Source: DATCDR01 sp036510575
Lineage (GTDB): Bacteria; Actinomycetota; Acidimicrobiia; Acidimicrobiales; Bog-793
Assembly (NCBI GenBank): GCA_036510575.1
Contig: DATCDR010000208.1
Coordinates: forward strand, 1-14,664
Reading direction: 5' to 3'
DNA length: 14,664 nucleotides
Shown piece by piece: positions 6,687-14,575 of the stretch. The notes under the pieces were generated by a model. The model was not told the origin of the DNA. It saw nothing but the letters and a program-made list of their open reading frames with translations, and searched no databases. The position numbers were made by a program, and so were the translations under genes. Positions within the stretch are counted from its first letter, which is position 1. Each line of letters opens with the position of its first letter.

Positions 6687-8180
6687 GTGGCCGACGCCAT
6701 CGCTGCAATCGACCAAGGCACGACGAGCACGCGATGCGTGGTCTTCGACGCGGATGCAAACGAGATCGGAAGCGCACAGGTCGAGCACCAGCAATTTTTC
6801 GAGCGCCCCGGCTACGTCGAGCACGACCCGGAGGAGATCTGGCGCTGCACGCTCGAGGTGCTCGCCGACGCTCTCCGCACCGCAAAGCTGCGCCCCGCTG
6901 AGCTCAGGGGTCTCGGGATCGCCAATCAGCGCGAGACCACCGTGGTTTGGGATCGCCGCGACGGTCGGCCGATCGCGCCCGCGATCGTCTGGCAGGACAC
7001 CCGATCACAAGACATTGTCGAACGCACGCTCGCAACTGGCTTCGGTGACCTGATGCAGACCATTACCGGCCTCCCGCTCAGTACTTACTCCTCGGTCACC
7101 AAGCTCGCCTGGGTCCTCGAGCGCGTCGACGGAGCCAAAGCGCGTGCTCTAGCAGGAGAGTTGTGCTTCGGTACTATCGACAGTTGGCTCTGCTGGAAGG
7201 CCACTGGCCGACACGTGACCGACGTGACCAACGCGAGTCGAACAATGCTCATGGACCTCGAGACGCTGGAGTGGTCAGACGAACTCCTCGAGCCGTTCGG
7301 GATCCCTCGGTCGATGCTCCCCGAGATCGTCTCCTCGAGCCTCTCTCCCGGCGAACTTGCCTGCGTCGGAATCGATGGCGGCGAGGGGCTCTCGGTGACG
7401 GCGATCCTCGGGGACCAGCAATCGGCGCTCGTCGGCCAAAGATGCTTCTACGTCGGTGACGCGAAGAACACCTACGGGACCGGGAGCTTCCTCCTCGTGA
7501 ACACTGGTCTCACTCCCGTCCGTTCATCGCATGGCCTGCTCTCAACCGTCGCGTACCGACTCGCTGGTGAGCGCGCGCACTACGCGCTCGAGGGGGCGAT
7601 CGCCGTCACAGGCTCGGCCGTGCAGTGGCTACGCGACCAGCTGGGGATCATCGCGACCGCTGCAGACAGCGAGGAGCTGGCTGCGACGGTGCCCGACACC
7701 GCGGGCTTGTACTTCGTCCCGGCCTTCTCCGGCCTGTTCGCCCCCTACTGGCGGGCCGACGCCCGTGGGATTATCACCGGGCTAACTCGCGCGCACACCC
7801 GCGCGCACCTCGCCCGCGCCGCGCTCGAGGCCGCTGGATTCCAGACCTTCGACGTGATCCGCGCCGTCGAGGACGACCTCGACCTGCAGATCGATGAGCT
7901 CCGAGTCGATGGCGGGATGACCGCCAACGACCTGTGCCTGCAGCTGCAGGCCGACATCTTGGGCAGGGACGTGATCCGCGTCGGGTATCCAGAGACAACT
8001 GTTCTCGGCGCGGCCTATGCCGCCGGCCTCGGCGCGGGCCTTTGGCGGAGCGTTGAGGACCTACCCGCACCGGCGGGCCGACCCGAGCGTCGCTTCGTTC
8101 CAAGCTGGGATGTGACCGAACGTAACCGCCGGCTGGACGAATGGCACCGGGCCGTCGCACGCAGCTTCGACGAACCATGA
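6687..8180 (+). CDS. glpK: Glycerol kinase
   Basis: A 497-residue cytoplasmic FGGY-family kinase of standard length. It phosphorylates glycerol to sn-glycerol 3-phosphate with ATP. The N-terminal phosphate-binding segment 'AIDQGTTSTR' starts at residue 7, with D9. Glycerol-contact residues of the E. coli enzyme have counterparts here: R82-E83 in 'NQRETT', Y134 in 'STYSSVTK', and the catalytic base D243 in 'GDQQSALVGQ'. The nucleotide-binding 'KNTYGTGSF' and the C-terminal FGGY signature 'VDGGMTANDLCLQLQADIL' are intact. The start is GTG after GGGAGG. Its stop overlaps the glpD start in ATGA, so the two genes form an operon. No facilitator gene glpF is adjacent. Confidence 0.96.
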   Translation: MADAIAAIDQGTTSTRCVVFDADANEIGSAQVEHQQFFERPGYVEHDPEEIWRCTLEVLADALRTAKLRPAELRGLGIANQRETTVVWDRRDGRPIAPAIVWQDTRSQDIVERTLATGFGDLMQTITGLPLSTYSSVTKLAWVLERVDGAKARALAGELCFGTIDSWLCWKATGRHVTDVTNASRTMLMDLETLEWSDELLEPFGIPRSMLPEIVSSSLSPGELACVGIDGGEGLSVTAILGDQQSALVGQRCFYVGDAKNTYGTGSFLLVNTGLTPVRSSHGLLSTVAYRLAGERAHYALEGAIAVTGSAVQWLRDQLGIIATAADSEELAATVPDTAGLYFVPAFSGLFAPYWRADARGIITGLTRAHTRAHLARAALEAAGFQTFDVIRAVEDDLDLQIDELRVDGGMTANDLCLQLQADILGRDVIRVGYPETTVLGAAYAAGLGAGLWRSVEDLPAPAGRPERRFVPSWDVTERNRRLDEWHRAVARSFDEP

Positions 8181-9856
8181 CAGCACCACCGCTTTCTCCT
8201 TCTCTTGCCGCGAGTCACCGCCAAGCACTCGTCGAGGAGCGCTTCGACGTGCTCGTGATCGGAGGGGGCGTCGTCGGGGCAGGCATCGCCCTCGACGCAG
8301 CGACGCGCGGACTCTCCGTGTGCCTCCTCGAGGCAGAGGACTTCGCCTCGGGATCGTCTAGCCGATCCTCGAAGCTCATCCACGGTGGCTTGCGTTACGT
8401 ACAAGCTCTGCAGCTCGGCCTCGTCCGGGAAGCCCTTCGGGAGCGTTCGATCCTCCGCGAGAACGCGCCCCACCTCATCCGGCCCGCGAGGTTCCTCTAC
8501 CCCCTCCGACATCACTGGGAGCGGCCCTATGTCGGTGCCGGAGTGGCGCTCTACGACACGTTGGCCCACTTGTCCTCCTCAAGTGGGCATTTTCCCGCCG
8601 GACGCCACCTCGGCCGACACGCGACGAGCGGGCTTGCACCGGCGCTGCGCCGCGACCGGCTGACCGGAGGCGTGGTGTACCACGACGCTCAGGTCGACGA
8701 TGCTCGATATGTCGTCGCCTTGGTGCGCACCGCAGTCGCCCACGGCGCCGTGGTTTCGAGCCGCGCACCAGTCGTCGGGCTCGTCGAAGATGGCGGCAGG
8801 GTCGTCGGCGCGACCACGACATTTGCCGAGACCGGCGACACCGCAACGGTCCATGCACAGGCGACCGTTGTCGCCGCAGGCCCCCAGACCGAGTCGCTGC
8901 TGCGGCTAAGCGGCGGAAGGGCTCCGACACTTCGGCCCTCGAAGGGGGTGCATCTCGTGGTTCCTCGCGAGTCGATCGACGCCGCGTGCGCGCTGATCGC
9001 TCCGACGAAAGACAGCGTCATATTCGTGCTGCCCTGGGGCTCGCATTGGCTAATCGGAACGACGGACACGCCATGGAAACTCGATCCCTCGCGACCGGTG
9101 GCGAATCGGCATGACGTCGAGTACCTGCTTCGTGAAGTGAACACGCTCCTCGAAACGCCGATCGGTCCCGAAGACATCGAGTCGGTGTACGTCGGGCTGC
9201 GGCCGCTGATTGCCGCTGGCGCGACGGCGACCACGAAACTCTCCCGCGAGCATGCGATTACCGAGGCGAAGCCGGGTCTCACTGCGGTGACTGGCGGCAA
9301 GTACACGACCTACCGCCTTATGGCGCAACAGGCCCTCGATGCAGCGCTCGGACCAGGCGCACCGCGATCGGTCACCGATCACGTGCCGATCGTCGGCGCC
9401 GACGGCCTGGCCGAAGCGACTCGAGAGGTCCTCGCAACCGTCCGAGGAACCGCGCTTGTCCAGGAGGTCGCGGATCGTCTCCTCGAAAGGTACGGATCGC
9501 TCGCGCCAGAGGTGCTGGGGGCCGGAGGAGACGATGGCCTGCAGCAAGTGGCCGGTACCGGTGGATACCTGGCGGCCGAGCTCTGCTATGGCGCGTCGCA
9601 CGAAGGGGCACGGCATCTAGACGACCTCCTAGTCCGGCGCACGCGCACCGCAATGGAGACTCGCGACCGGGGCCTCGCCGCTGCAGCGGAGGTGGCGGCA
9701 CTGGTCGCGCCGATTCTGCACTGGGACCGCGACGCCGTGGCGAAGGAGGTCACGTCGTATCGCGCGCTGGTAGCGTCCGATCTCCGCGCCGAGCAAGCAG
9801 CCGACGACCCATCGGCGCTCGCGGCTGCCGCGAGCCCCGACCAGCCTGGTGCATGA
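8177..9856 (+). CDS. glpD: FAD-dependent glycerol-3-phosphate dehydrogenase
   Basis: A 559-residue flavoprotein, the usual size for bacterial GlpD. It oxidises sn-glycerol 3-phosphate to dihydroxyacetone phosphate and hands electrons to quinone, normally bound to the inner face of the membrane. The FAD Rossmann motif GGGVVGAG is at residues 29-36, followed by 'SSRSSKLIHGGLRYV' (61-75) and 'LVREALRERSILRENAPHL' (82-100), hallmarks of this family. The central substrate region includes 'PWGSHWLIGTTDTPW' and 'GLRPLI', then 'AVTGGKYTTYR', and a C-terminal helical DAO_C-type domain follows. I placed the start at ATG 8177, within the glpK stop (ATGA), which gives tight translational coupling. An upstream in-frame start at 8141 would lie inside glpK and is unlikely. 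Together with GlpK it feeds glycerol into glycolysis. Confidence 0.95.
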   Translation: MTAPPLSPSLAASHRQALVEERFDVLVIGGGVVGAGIALDAATRGLSVCLLEAEDFASGSSSRSSKLIHGGLRYVQALQLGLVREALRERSILRENAPHLIRPARFLYPLRHHWERPYVGAGVALYDTLAHLSSSSGHFPAGRHLGRHATSGLAPALRRDRLTGGVVYHDAQVDDARYVVALVRTAVAHGAVVSSRAPVVGLVEDGGRVVGATTTFAETGDTATVHAQATVVAAGPQTESLLRLSGGRAPTLRPSKGVHLVVPRESIDAACALIAPTKDSVIFVLPWGSHWLIGTTDTPWKLDPSRPVANRHDVEYLLREVNTLLETPIGPEDIESVYVGLRPLIAAGATATTKLSREHAITEAKPGLTAVTGGKYTTYRLMAQQALDAALGPGAPRSVTDHVPIVGADGLAEATREVLATVRGTALVQEVADRLLERYGSLAPEVLGAGGDDGLQQVAGTGGYLAAELCYGASHEGARHLDDLLVRRTRTAMETRDRGLAAAAEVAALVAPILHWDRDAVAKEVTSYRALVASDLRAEQAADDPSALAAAASPDQPGA

Positions 9857-10190
9857 CTTGCCGAGCCGGACGCCGAACTCTCCCGCACGACTATTTGCAC
9901 TCCTCGAGTGACGATCTGCGACGGGCCACTATGTGCCGACGAGAGTGCGGCAGGCGGACGACGGCTCGCGATCCCCCGTTCAAGAGCCCTCGACGCGGCA
10001 GGAGAACTCTTCTACGAAGTCACTTCTCGGCACGGATTGTTCGCCCGCCGGGCCGTAGCCAGGTCTCGACAGGTTCTCGCCGGTCGGGATCCTACGGTGC
10101 GATACTTGCCATCCTCACCACGAGTAACTCGACCCATTTCTCCACCACCGAGCCGCAACGGGGCACCGCGGACGTGCGAGACTTCGCTGT
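9857..10190. other. Intergenic stretch after glpD
   Basis: About 330 nt without a supported gene. A weak hairpin CACTC-CTC-GAGTG at 9898-9910, 42 nt after the glpD stop, may act as a terminator. One plus-strand frame carries a short TetR-N-terminus-like string (RALDAAGELFYE, 9983-10018), but the rest of the frame does not continue the domain. Promoter elements for the next gene are not obvious. Confidence 0.45.
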
Positions 10191-11294
10191 GTGAACTGGG
10201 GAAAATCCGCGCTGGTCGGGCTAGCGCTCGTCGCGGTGACCACCGGCTTTTCCGCGACTGCGGGCGCGGGCGCCAAACATCCGACGTACGCACTCGGCAC
10301 CGCCAGGCGCTGTAGGACGGGGTACGTGAAGATCCACGACAAAAAGACCGAAAAGGTCCGAGTCAAGCTGCACGGCAAGTGGGTGGAGAAGTCCGAGACG
10401 ATCCGCTACGTGGCCTGTGAATACATCGCGGTGGCAGCAAGAGAGCCCGTTACCGCACCTACGACGACGACGGTTCCGGCTCCGGCAGTCGTGGTACCGG
10501 TAATCACCGTGCCGACTTCAACGACTACAACTACTACGACGACCACGACCACGACGACAACGCTTCCCGCCCCAGTTCCTGTTGCGAACATCCTCACGGC
10601 GTTCATCGAGCCAACCGGTTTGACCTCTGTAACCGGTCAGTTCATCGACGTCAGCTCGCTCGTGCTGACCGGCGGGACCAATGCGAACACCGGAGCGGTC
10701 AACGGCTGTACGGCAGCGGTAGTTGGCGACACCGCTCAGTGCACATTGTCCTTCGGAAACGCTGAGCTCGGGCTGACACCCGAGCAGCTCCAAGACGAGA
10801 TGACCGGGGGACACGTCTATGCCGACACCTTGACGGTGACCTCGGCCGCAGGCATCGACTACGTCAGCATGGGCGCGCAGACTGCGACCGGGTACTGGGA
10901 GTATCCGGTGGTCACTCCCCCGTCGGAACCGCGGGCCACCGACGGCCCAGTCGGTGCCGTTACCGTTACGGCCGATCAGGTGGTTCCATCGACTTGTGGA
11001 GCAACGAGCTGTTCACTCGTCGAGATCGCGGGTGTCTTCTCAAGCACCGGGACCGTTCAGGTCTTGTCGAACACGGCGCCCCCGTCTCAACTCGGGAGCA
11101 CGTTCTCTTCGCTCGGCGATAGCGTCACCGTCGAGGTTCCAGGCACTGTGCAGTCCCTCGAAGCGACCGGCTTTCAGATCGCCTGGAGTGGTGGTTTCGA
11201 CTACGGCCTGTACGGCTTCCCGACCGAAATCTTCCCGTACTGGCCAACGAATCGCATTGTCTCCTACAACTCCACCACCAAGACGTGGTCGTAA
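10191..11294 (+). CDS. Exported protein with Cys-bounded basic N-domain, poly-Thr linker and unknown C-terminal region
   Basis: A 367-residue protein with a GTG start; no strong Shine-Dalgarno precedes it, but the start yields a good signal peptide (K5, hydrophobic 7-20, cleavage near the Ala/Gly run 22-28). Residues about 41-76 form a small basic, Lys/Val-rich segment bounded by C41 and C76, a pattern I associate with exported Acidimicrobiia proteins. A Pro/Thr/Val-rich linker (about 86-131) includes 14 consecutive threonines (111-124). The remainder (about 133-367) looks beta-rich, with possible disulfide pairs C173/C184 and C269/C274. I do not recognise its fold. A secreted or wall-associated role with a flexible, perhaps glycosylated, linker is inferred. 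Codon use matches its neighbours. Confidence 0.75.
   Translation: MNWGKSALVGLALVAVTTGFSATAGAGAKHPTYALGTARRCRTGYVKIHDKKTEKVRVKLHGKWVEKSETIRYVACEYIAVAAREPVTAPTTTTVPAPAVVVPVITVPTSTTTTTTTTTTTTTTLPAPVPVANILTAFIEPTGLTSVTGQFIDVSSLVLTGGTNANTGAVNGCTAAVVGDTAQCTLSFGNAELGLTPEQLQDEMTGGHVYADTLTVTSAAGIDYVSMGAQTATGYWEYPVVTPPSEPRATDGPVGAVTVTADQVVPSTCGATSCSLVEIAGVFSSTGTVQVLSNTAPPSQLGSTFSSLGDSVTVEVPGTVQSLEATGFQIAWSGGFDYGLYGFPTEIFPYWPTNRIVSYNSTTKTWS
10519..10560 (+). repeat. ACN triplet run encoding poly-threonine
   Basis: Fourteen threonine codons in a row, written with mixed ACG, ACA, ACT and ACC codons. It is not a pure microsatellite. The codon mixture suggests selection for the threonine run itself rather than recent slippage. 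Confidence 0.8.
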
Positions 11295-11367
11295 CGCGTT
11301 CGTCTTTCGCCGACCGCGTCCCGTTTCTCTGGCGTCATCCCGATACATACTCATGGGGGCATTGGCG

Positions 11368-12528
11368 ATGAAGATCAGCTCGGAACGAATACTCACGACC
11401 CACACCGGCAGCATCGCCAGGCCAGATGGCCTGATCTCGATAATGCGCGAGAAAGAAAACGGCCGTCCCTACGACGAAGCTGCGTTCAATACGGCCGTCC
11501 GAGTCGCCGTGGCGGAGTGCGTCCGATTGCAGTGTGCTGCGGGGCTCGACGTCGTAAACGATGGCGAGCAAGGAAAGAGCGGATTCACGACGTATCAAGA
11601 GGAGCGGCTCTCCGGCTTCGAGCCGGTGCCGATCGAGGGACCCGCTCGTATGCCCTGGCGCGAGGTGGCTGAGTTCCCCGAGTACTACGAGCGCTACTTC
11701 AAGACGAACATGCGCGGCGCTGCACTCGGGCCGAGTCGCAACTGGGTCTGCACCTCACCGGTCACCTACGTCGGTGGCGAGGCAGTGCAACGCGACATCG
11801 ACAACCTAAACGCTGCGCTAGAAGGTCAGGTCTACGAAGAGGCGTTCTTATCTGCGGCACTCCCGACGGGCCTCGCCAACCAGCCGAACGAGCACTACCC
11901 CGACCGGGATGAATTCCTCTCGGCATTGGCTGACGCGGTGCATGAGGAGTACCGGGCGATCATCGATGCCGGCTTTCTGATCCAGCTCGACGACCCTGCA
12001 GCTGCTGAACTCTGGGGATTCCGAGATCTCGAGCCAGCGGTCCGCGACCAGCGAATCGACGAGATGGTCGAGTTGATCAACTATTCGCTTCGCGGCATTC
12101 CACCCGAGAAGATCCGCTATCACACCTGCTACAGCATCAACATGGGGCCACACATCTACGACCTGCACCTTCGTGACTTCATCGGAGCGATGCTGCGCGT
12201 CAACGCGCAGGCAATCTCCTTTGAGGTCATGAACCTGCGTCACATCCACGATTACCACGCGTTCGAGGACGTGAAGCTTCCTGACGGGAAGGTGATCATC
12301 CCTGGAATGCTGAGCAACGGCGCGAACTGGGTGGAGCACCCGGAACTGATCGCCGAGCTGACCAGTCACTACGCGGCGCTCGTCGGACGCGAGAACGTGA
12401 TGATCGGCAACGACTGCGGCTTTGCCTCACAAGCTGGTGCCCGCGAGATCGACCCGAAAGTGGCTTGGGCGAAGTTCACGGCCCTTGCCGAAGGTGCGCG
12501 GATCGCGAGTGATCGGCTCTGGTCCTAA
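11368..12528 (+). CDS. Cobalamin-independent methionine synthase II-like (MetE C-terminal domain) zinc methyltransferase
   Basis: A 386-residue protein matching the short, single-barrel relatives of MetE; full MetE is about 750 residues. The N-terminus reads 'ILTTHTGSIARP', followed by 'LDVVNDGEQGKSGF', typical of the family. The zinc site that activates the thiol substrate is complete: H252-x-C254 in 'YHTCYS', E286 in 'SFEVMN', and C350 in 'GNDCGF'. I chose ATG 11368 because GGGGGC lies about 8 nt upstream; ATG 11353 would add five residues and has no ribosome-binding site. The longer open frame from 10954 runs across the preceding gene and is an artefact. Family members may transfer methyl groups to homocysteine or act on other thiols. 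No cobalamin, folate or sulfur gene is beside it, so the actual methyl donor is unknown. Confidence 0.85.
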   Translation: MKISSERILTTHTGSIARPDGLISIMREKENGRPYDEAAFNTAVRVAVAECVRLQCAAGLDVVNDGEQGKSGFTTYQEERLSGFEPVPIEGPARMPWREVAEFPEYYERYFKTNMRGAALGPSRNWVCTSPVTYVGGEAVQRDIDNLNAALEGQVYEEAFLSAALPTGLANQPNEHYPDRDEFLSALADAVHEEYRAIIDAGFLIQLDDPAAAELWGFRDLEPAVRDQRIDEMVELINYSLRGIPPEKIRYHTCYSINMGPHIYDLHLRDFIGAMLRVNAQAISFEVMNLRHIHDYHAFEDVKLPDGKVIIPGMLSNGANWVEHPELIAELTSHYAALVGRENVMIGNDCGFASQAGAREIDPKVAWAKFTALAEGARIASDRLWS

Positions 12529-12665
12529 GCCTCACGAGGAGACGCCCACATCGACATCGAGCCGGTGGAATCGTCGTAGCGAAGGCATCGGCTCGCCAGC
12601 GAGAGTTGCTCAGGTATCGCGCCGCACCGTTGTTCGAGATTTCGCTTCTCGACCCGAGTACGCCA

Positions 12666-12677
12666 TTACGCGCGTAA
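12666..12677. repeat. Perfect palindrome TTACGCGCGTAA next to the insertion sequence
   Basis: A 12-bp perfect palindrome ends 24 nt outside the left end of the insertion sequence. It may be a regulator site of the flanking region or unrelated to the element. Confidence 0.5.
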
Positions 12678-12776
12678 AAACGATGGCATCTCGCCGCTAA
12701 GCCGAAGTTACTGACCTTGAGGTAGGAGTTCCGGCCTTCACCAGGGGATTTGGTTTGGTGCGCCGGATTGTTCTGG

Positions 12777-14540
12777 CTACGAGAGCTTGAGGGGCACCGA
12801 TGCGCCGAGCAGTTCGAAGGCCCGGCGCTGGGTAGGAGTCGGTGTGGCGAGGAGCTCGAACTCACTCATTGTGTCCGTAGTGGTCCTCATGGTGTTGCGC
12901 GTGAGCGTGCCCAGATGCTCGATGAGCTCACGGAACCCGCGCACCTCTTCGCCGCCTTTGTTCTCTTTGGCTGCCGCCTTGGCTCGGGCCCCCGCCGAGC
13001 GCTGCGCCGGGGCGACCGGGTTGGCGCGCACCGGCGGCGCCTCGTCGGTGAAGGTGAGCGGAGATAGGGCCTGGCGCAGGTGCCAGACGAGGTAAGAGGC
13101 CAGCATGCAGATGAAGACGTGGGAACGCACGCGAGCCTCGAGACGGTGATGGATCGGCCGCAGGTCGATGTCGTCGACCTTGAGGTGGCGAAAGTCGCGT
13201 TCGACATGGGACAGGGCCTTGTAGGCGTCGACCACTCCGACAGCGCCGAGGTCGTTCTCTTTGATCGTGGTGCGCAGCACATAGATCCCATCGAGAGCAG
13301 CTTCTTGGTCGATGGCGTCGCCTCGTCGGGTCACGACAAAGGTGTCCTCACCGATGACGACCTCGAAGTGCTTGGCCATCTTGAACTTGTTGATCACCCT
13401 GCCGACTTTGAGCCCGATCTTGTCGGCGCCGACGAGACGGCCCTGTTGAACGGCAGAGGCAATCGGGGCGAGGGCTTCCTCGGTGGCGGCCAACAGTTCG
13501 CTGCGTTTGCGGGCCCGCTCGGCTGCCAACAAGGGATTGCGACAAGCAATGAGTCGCTCATCGGGGTAGTCGGGGTGGGAGAACTCGGCCAGATCACTTT
13601 GGTCGAAGAGGCTGAGCTGTAAGGGCCCGTCGTCTCTTGCCAAGGCGGCGATCTGCGGTGCCCGCAGGCACGTCAACCACCCGAGGTCGCCAACCTCGCG
13701 CAGGGCTGAGATGCGCGCTGAGGTGATCATGCCCCGATCCCCCACCATGGTGAGCCGGTCGAGAGTGAAGCGCGTTCGTATGGTCTCGACGATCGAGATG
13801 AAGGCAGTTGGATCAGCGGTGTTGCCCGAGAACACCTCGACCGCGACCGGTCGACCGTCTTCGTCGGTGAGCAGCCCGTACTCGATCTGAGCCATCCCTC
13901 GCTTCTTGTCGCGCGAGTAGCCCCGGGCAGCCAGCTCGTTATGGGTCCCCTCGACCCACGAAGAGGACAGGTCGAAGTAGGCCAGGCGAGCGGGGTCAGC
14001 CGCTGCCCCAAGATGGCGCGTGGCCAGTTTGGTCTCGATGGCGCCTTGACGATCCCCGAGCCAGTCCATGGCCGCGTAGACCTCGTCGGTGCCAATCGAG
14101 GTGAGCTCGAGGTCGGCGGCCAAAGTGGTATCGCTCCACCACTTCGTCGTAGCCAGCTTCGGACGAGGGTGAACGACCCGGGCCAGAATCAACGCATAGG
14201 CGATGTCGCGCTCTTTGCACGCCGGTCCCAACAGCTCGCGTAGCCCCAGGTTCTTTGCCATCACCGACACCGCAGCCAGATGACCGTGCGGCAGCGCACG
14301 AGTGAGTTCGAACCGGGAGCCGGCAACCACGAGGGTCTCTCCGGCCAAGCTCGCCCGCAGCGCCTCGAGGGCGGGAGCGGGCAACGCCGAGACATTGCCG
14401 AGCGTCTCGTGATGGATCTTTCCCTCCTGGCGAAAGCTGCGGCGCAACAGGTGCGAGACCGACTCACGCTGTTCGCCATCCTTCGTCTGGTACTTGCGCA
14501 CTACTCGGGCGACGTGAACCGCACTTTCCTGCCTTGTCAC
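12777..14540 (-). CDS. IS1634-type DDE transposase
   Basis: A 587-residue protein, full length for the IS1634 family of the IS4 superfamily. The DDE triad can be placed at D190 ('AYFDLSSSWVEG'), D268 ('MVGDRGMI') and E447. The last sits in the Y-x-A-L-S-x-V-E-R-D-F-R-x-L-K signature (440-454). A long insertion with beta character lies between D268 and E447, as expected. The start is GTG at 14540, with no Shine-Dalgarno upstream; a promoter is placed so that transcription would begin at this GTG. The C-terminus has a basic Ala/Arg-rich stretch (about 505-530). No frameshift or internal stop is present. It cuts and joins the element's ends. Confidence 0.93.
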   Translation of the reverse strand: MTRQESAVHVARVVRKYQTKDGEQRESVSHLLRRSFRQEGKIHHETLGNVSALPAPALEALRASLAGETLVVAGSRFELTRALPHGHLAAVSVMAKNLGLRELLGPACKERDIAYALILARVVHPRPKLATTKWWSDTTLAADLELTSIGTDEVYAAMDWLGDRQGAIETKLATRHLGAAADPARLAYFDLSSSWVEGTHNELAARGYSRDKKRGMAQIEYGLLTDEDGRPVAVEVFSGNTADPTAFISIVETIRTRFTLDRLTMVGDRGMITSARISALREVGDLGWLTCLRAPQIAALARDDGPLQLSLFDQSDLAEFSHPDYPDERLIACRNPLLAAERARKRSELLAATEEALAPIASAVQQGRLVGADKIGLKVGRVINKFKMAKHFEVVIGEDTFVVTRRGDAIDQEAALDGIYVLRTTIKENDLGAVGVVDAYKALSHVERDFRHLKVDDIDLRPIHHRLEARVRSHVFICMLASYLVWHLRQALSPLTFTDEAPPVRANPVAPAQRSAGARAKAAAKENKGGEEVRGFRELIEHLGTLTRNTMRTTTDTMSEFELLATPTPTQRRAFELLGASVPLKLS

Positions 14541-14546
14541 GCCGTA

Positions 14547-14575
14547 ATTGTATCAGACTCTCTCACTAATGTCAC
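14547..14575 (-). promoter_or_regulatory. Transposase promoter, GTGACA-N17-TACAAT, predicted leaderless
   Basis: On the minus strand the -35 box GTGACA (14570-14575) is one base off TTGACA. A 17-nt spacer leads to the -10 box TACAAT (14547-14552), one base off TATAAT. Six bases (TACGGC) then separate the -10 box from the GTG start codon, which places the expected transcription start on the start codon itself. Leaderless mRNAs are common in actinobacteria. Confidence 0.65.

Noticed and set aside
10954..11367. N-terminal extension of the MetE-like protein by about 138 residues
   Set aside because: This segment overlaps the real exported-protein gene in another frame and encodes Arg/Ser/Pro-rich sequence typical of a shadow frame. 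The family N-terminus starts at 11368.
13080..13622. Plus-strand frame of 180 codons inside the IS
   Set aside because: It is antisense to the intact transposase and has no ribosome-binding site. Such antisense frames are expected in GC-rich coding DNA.
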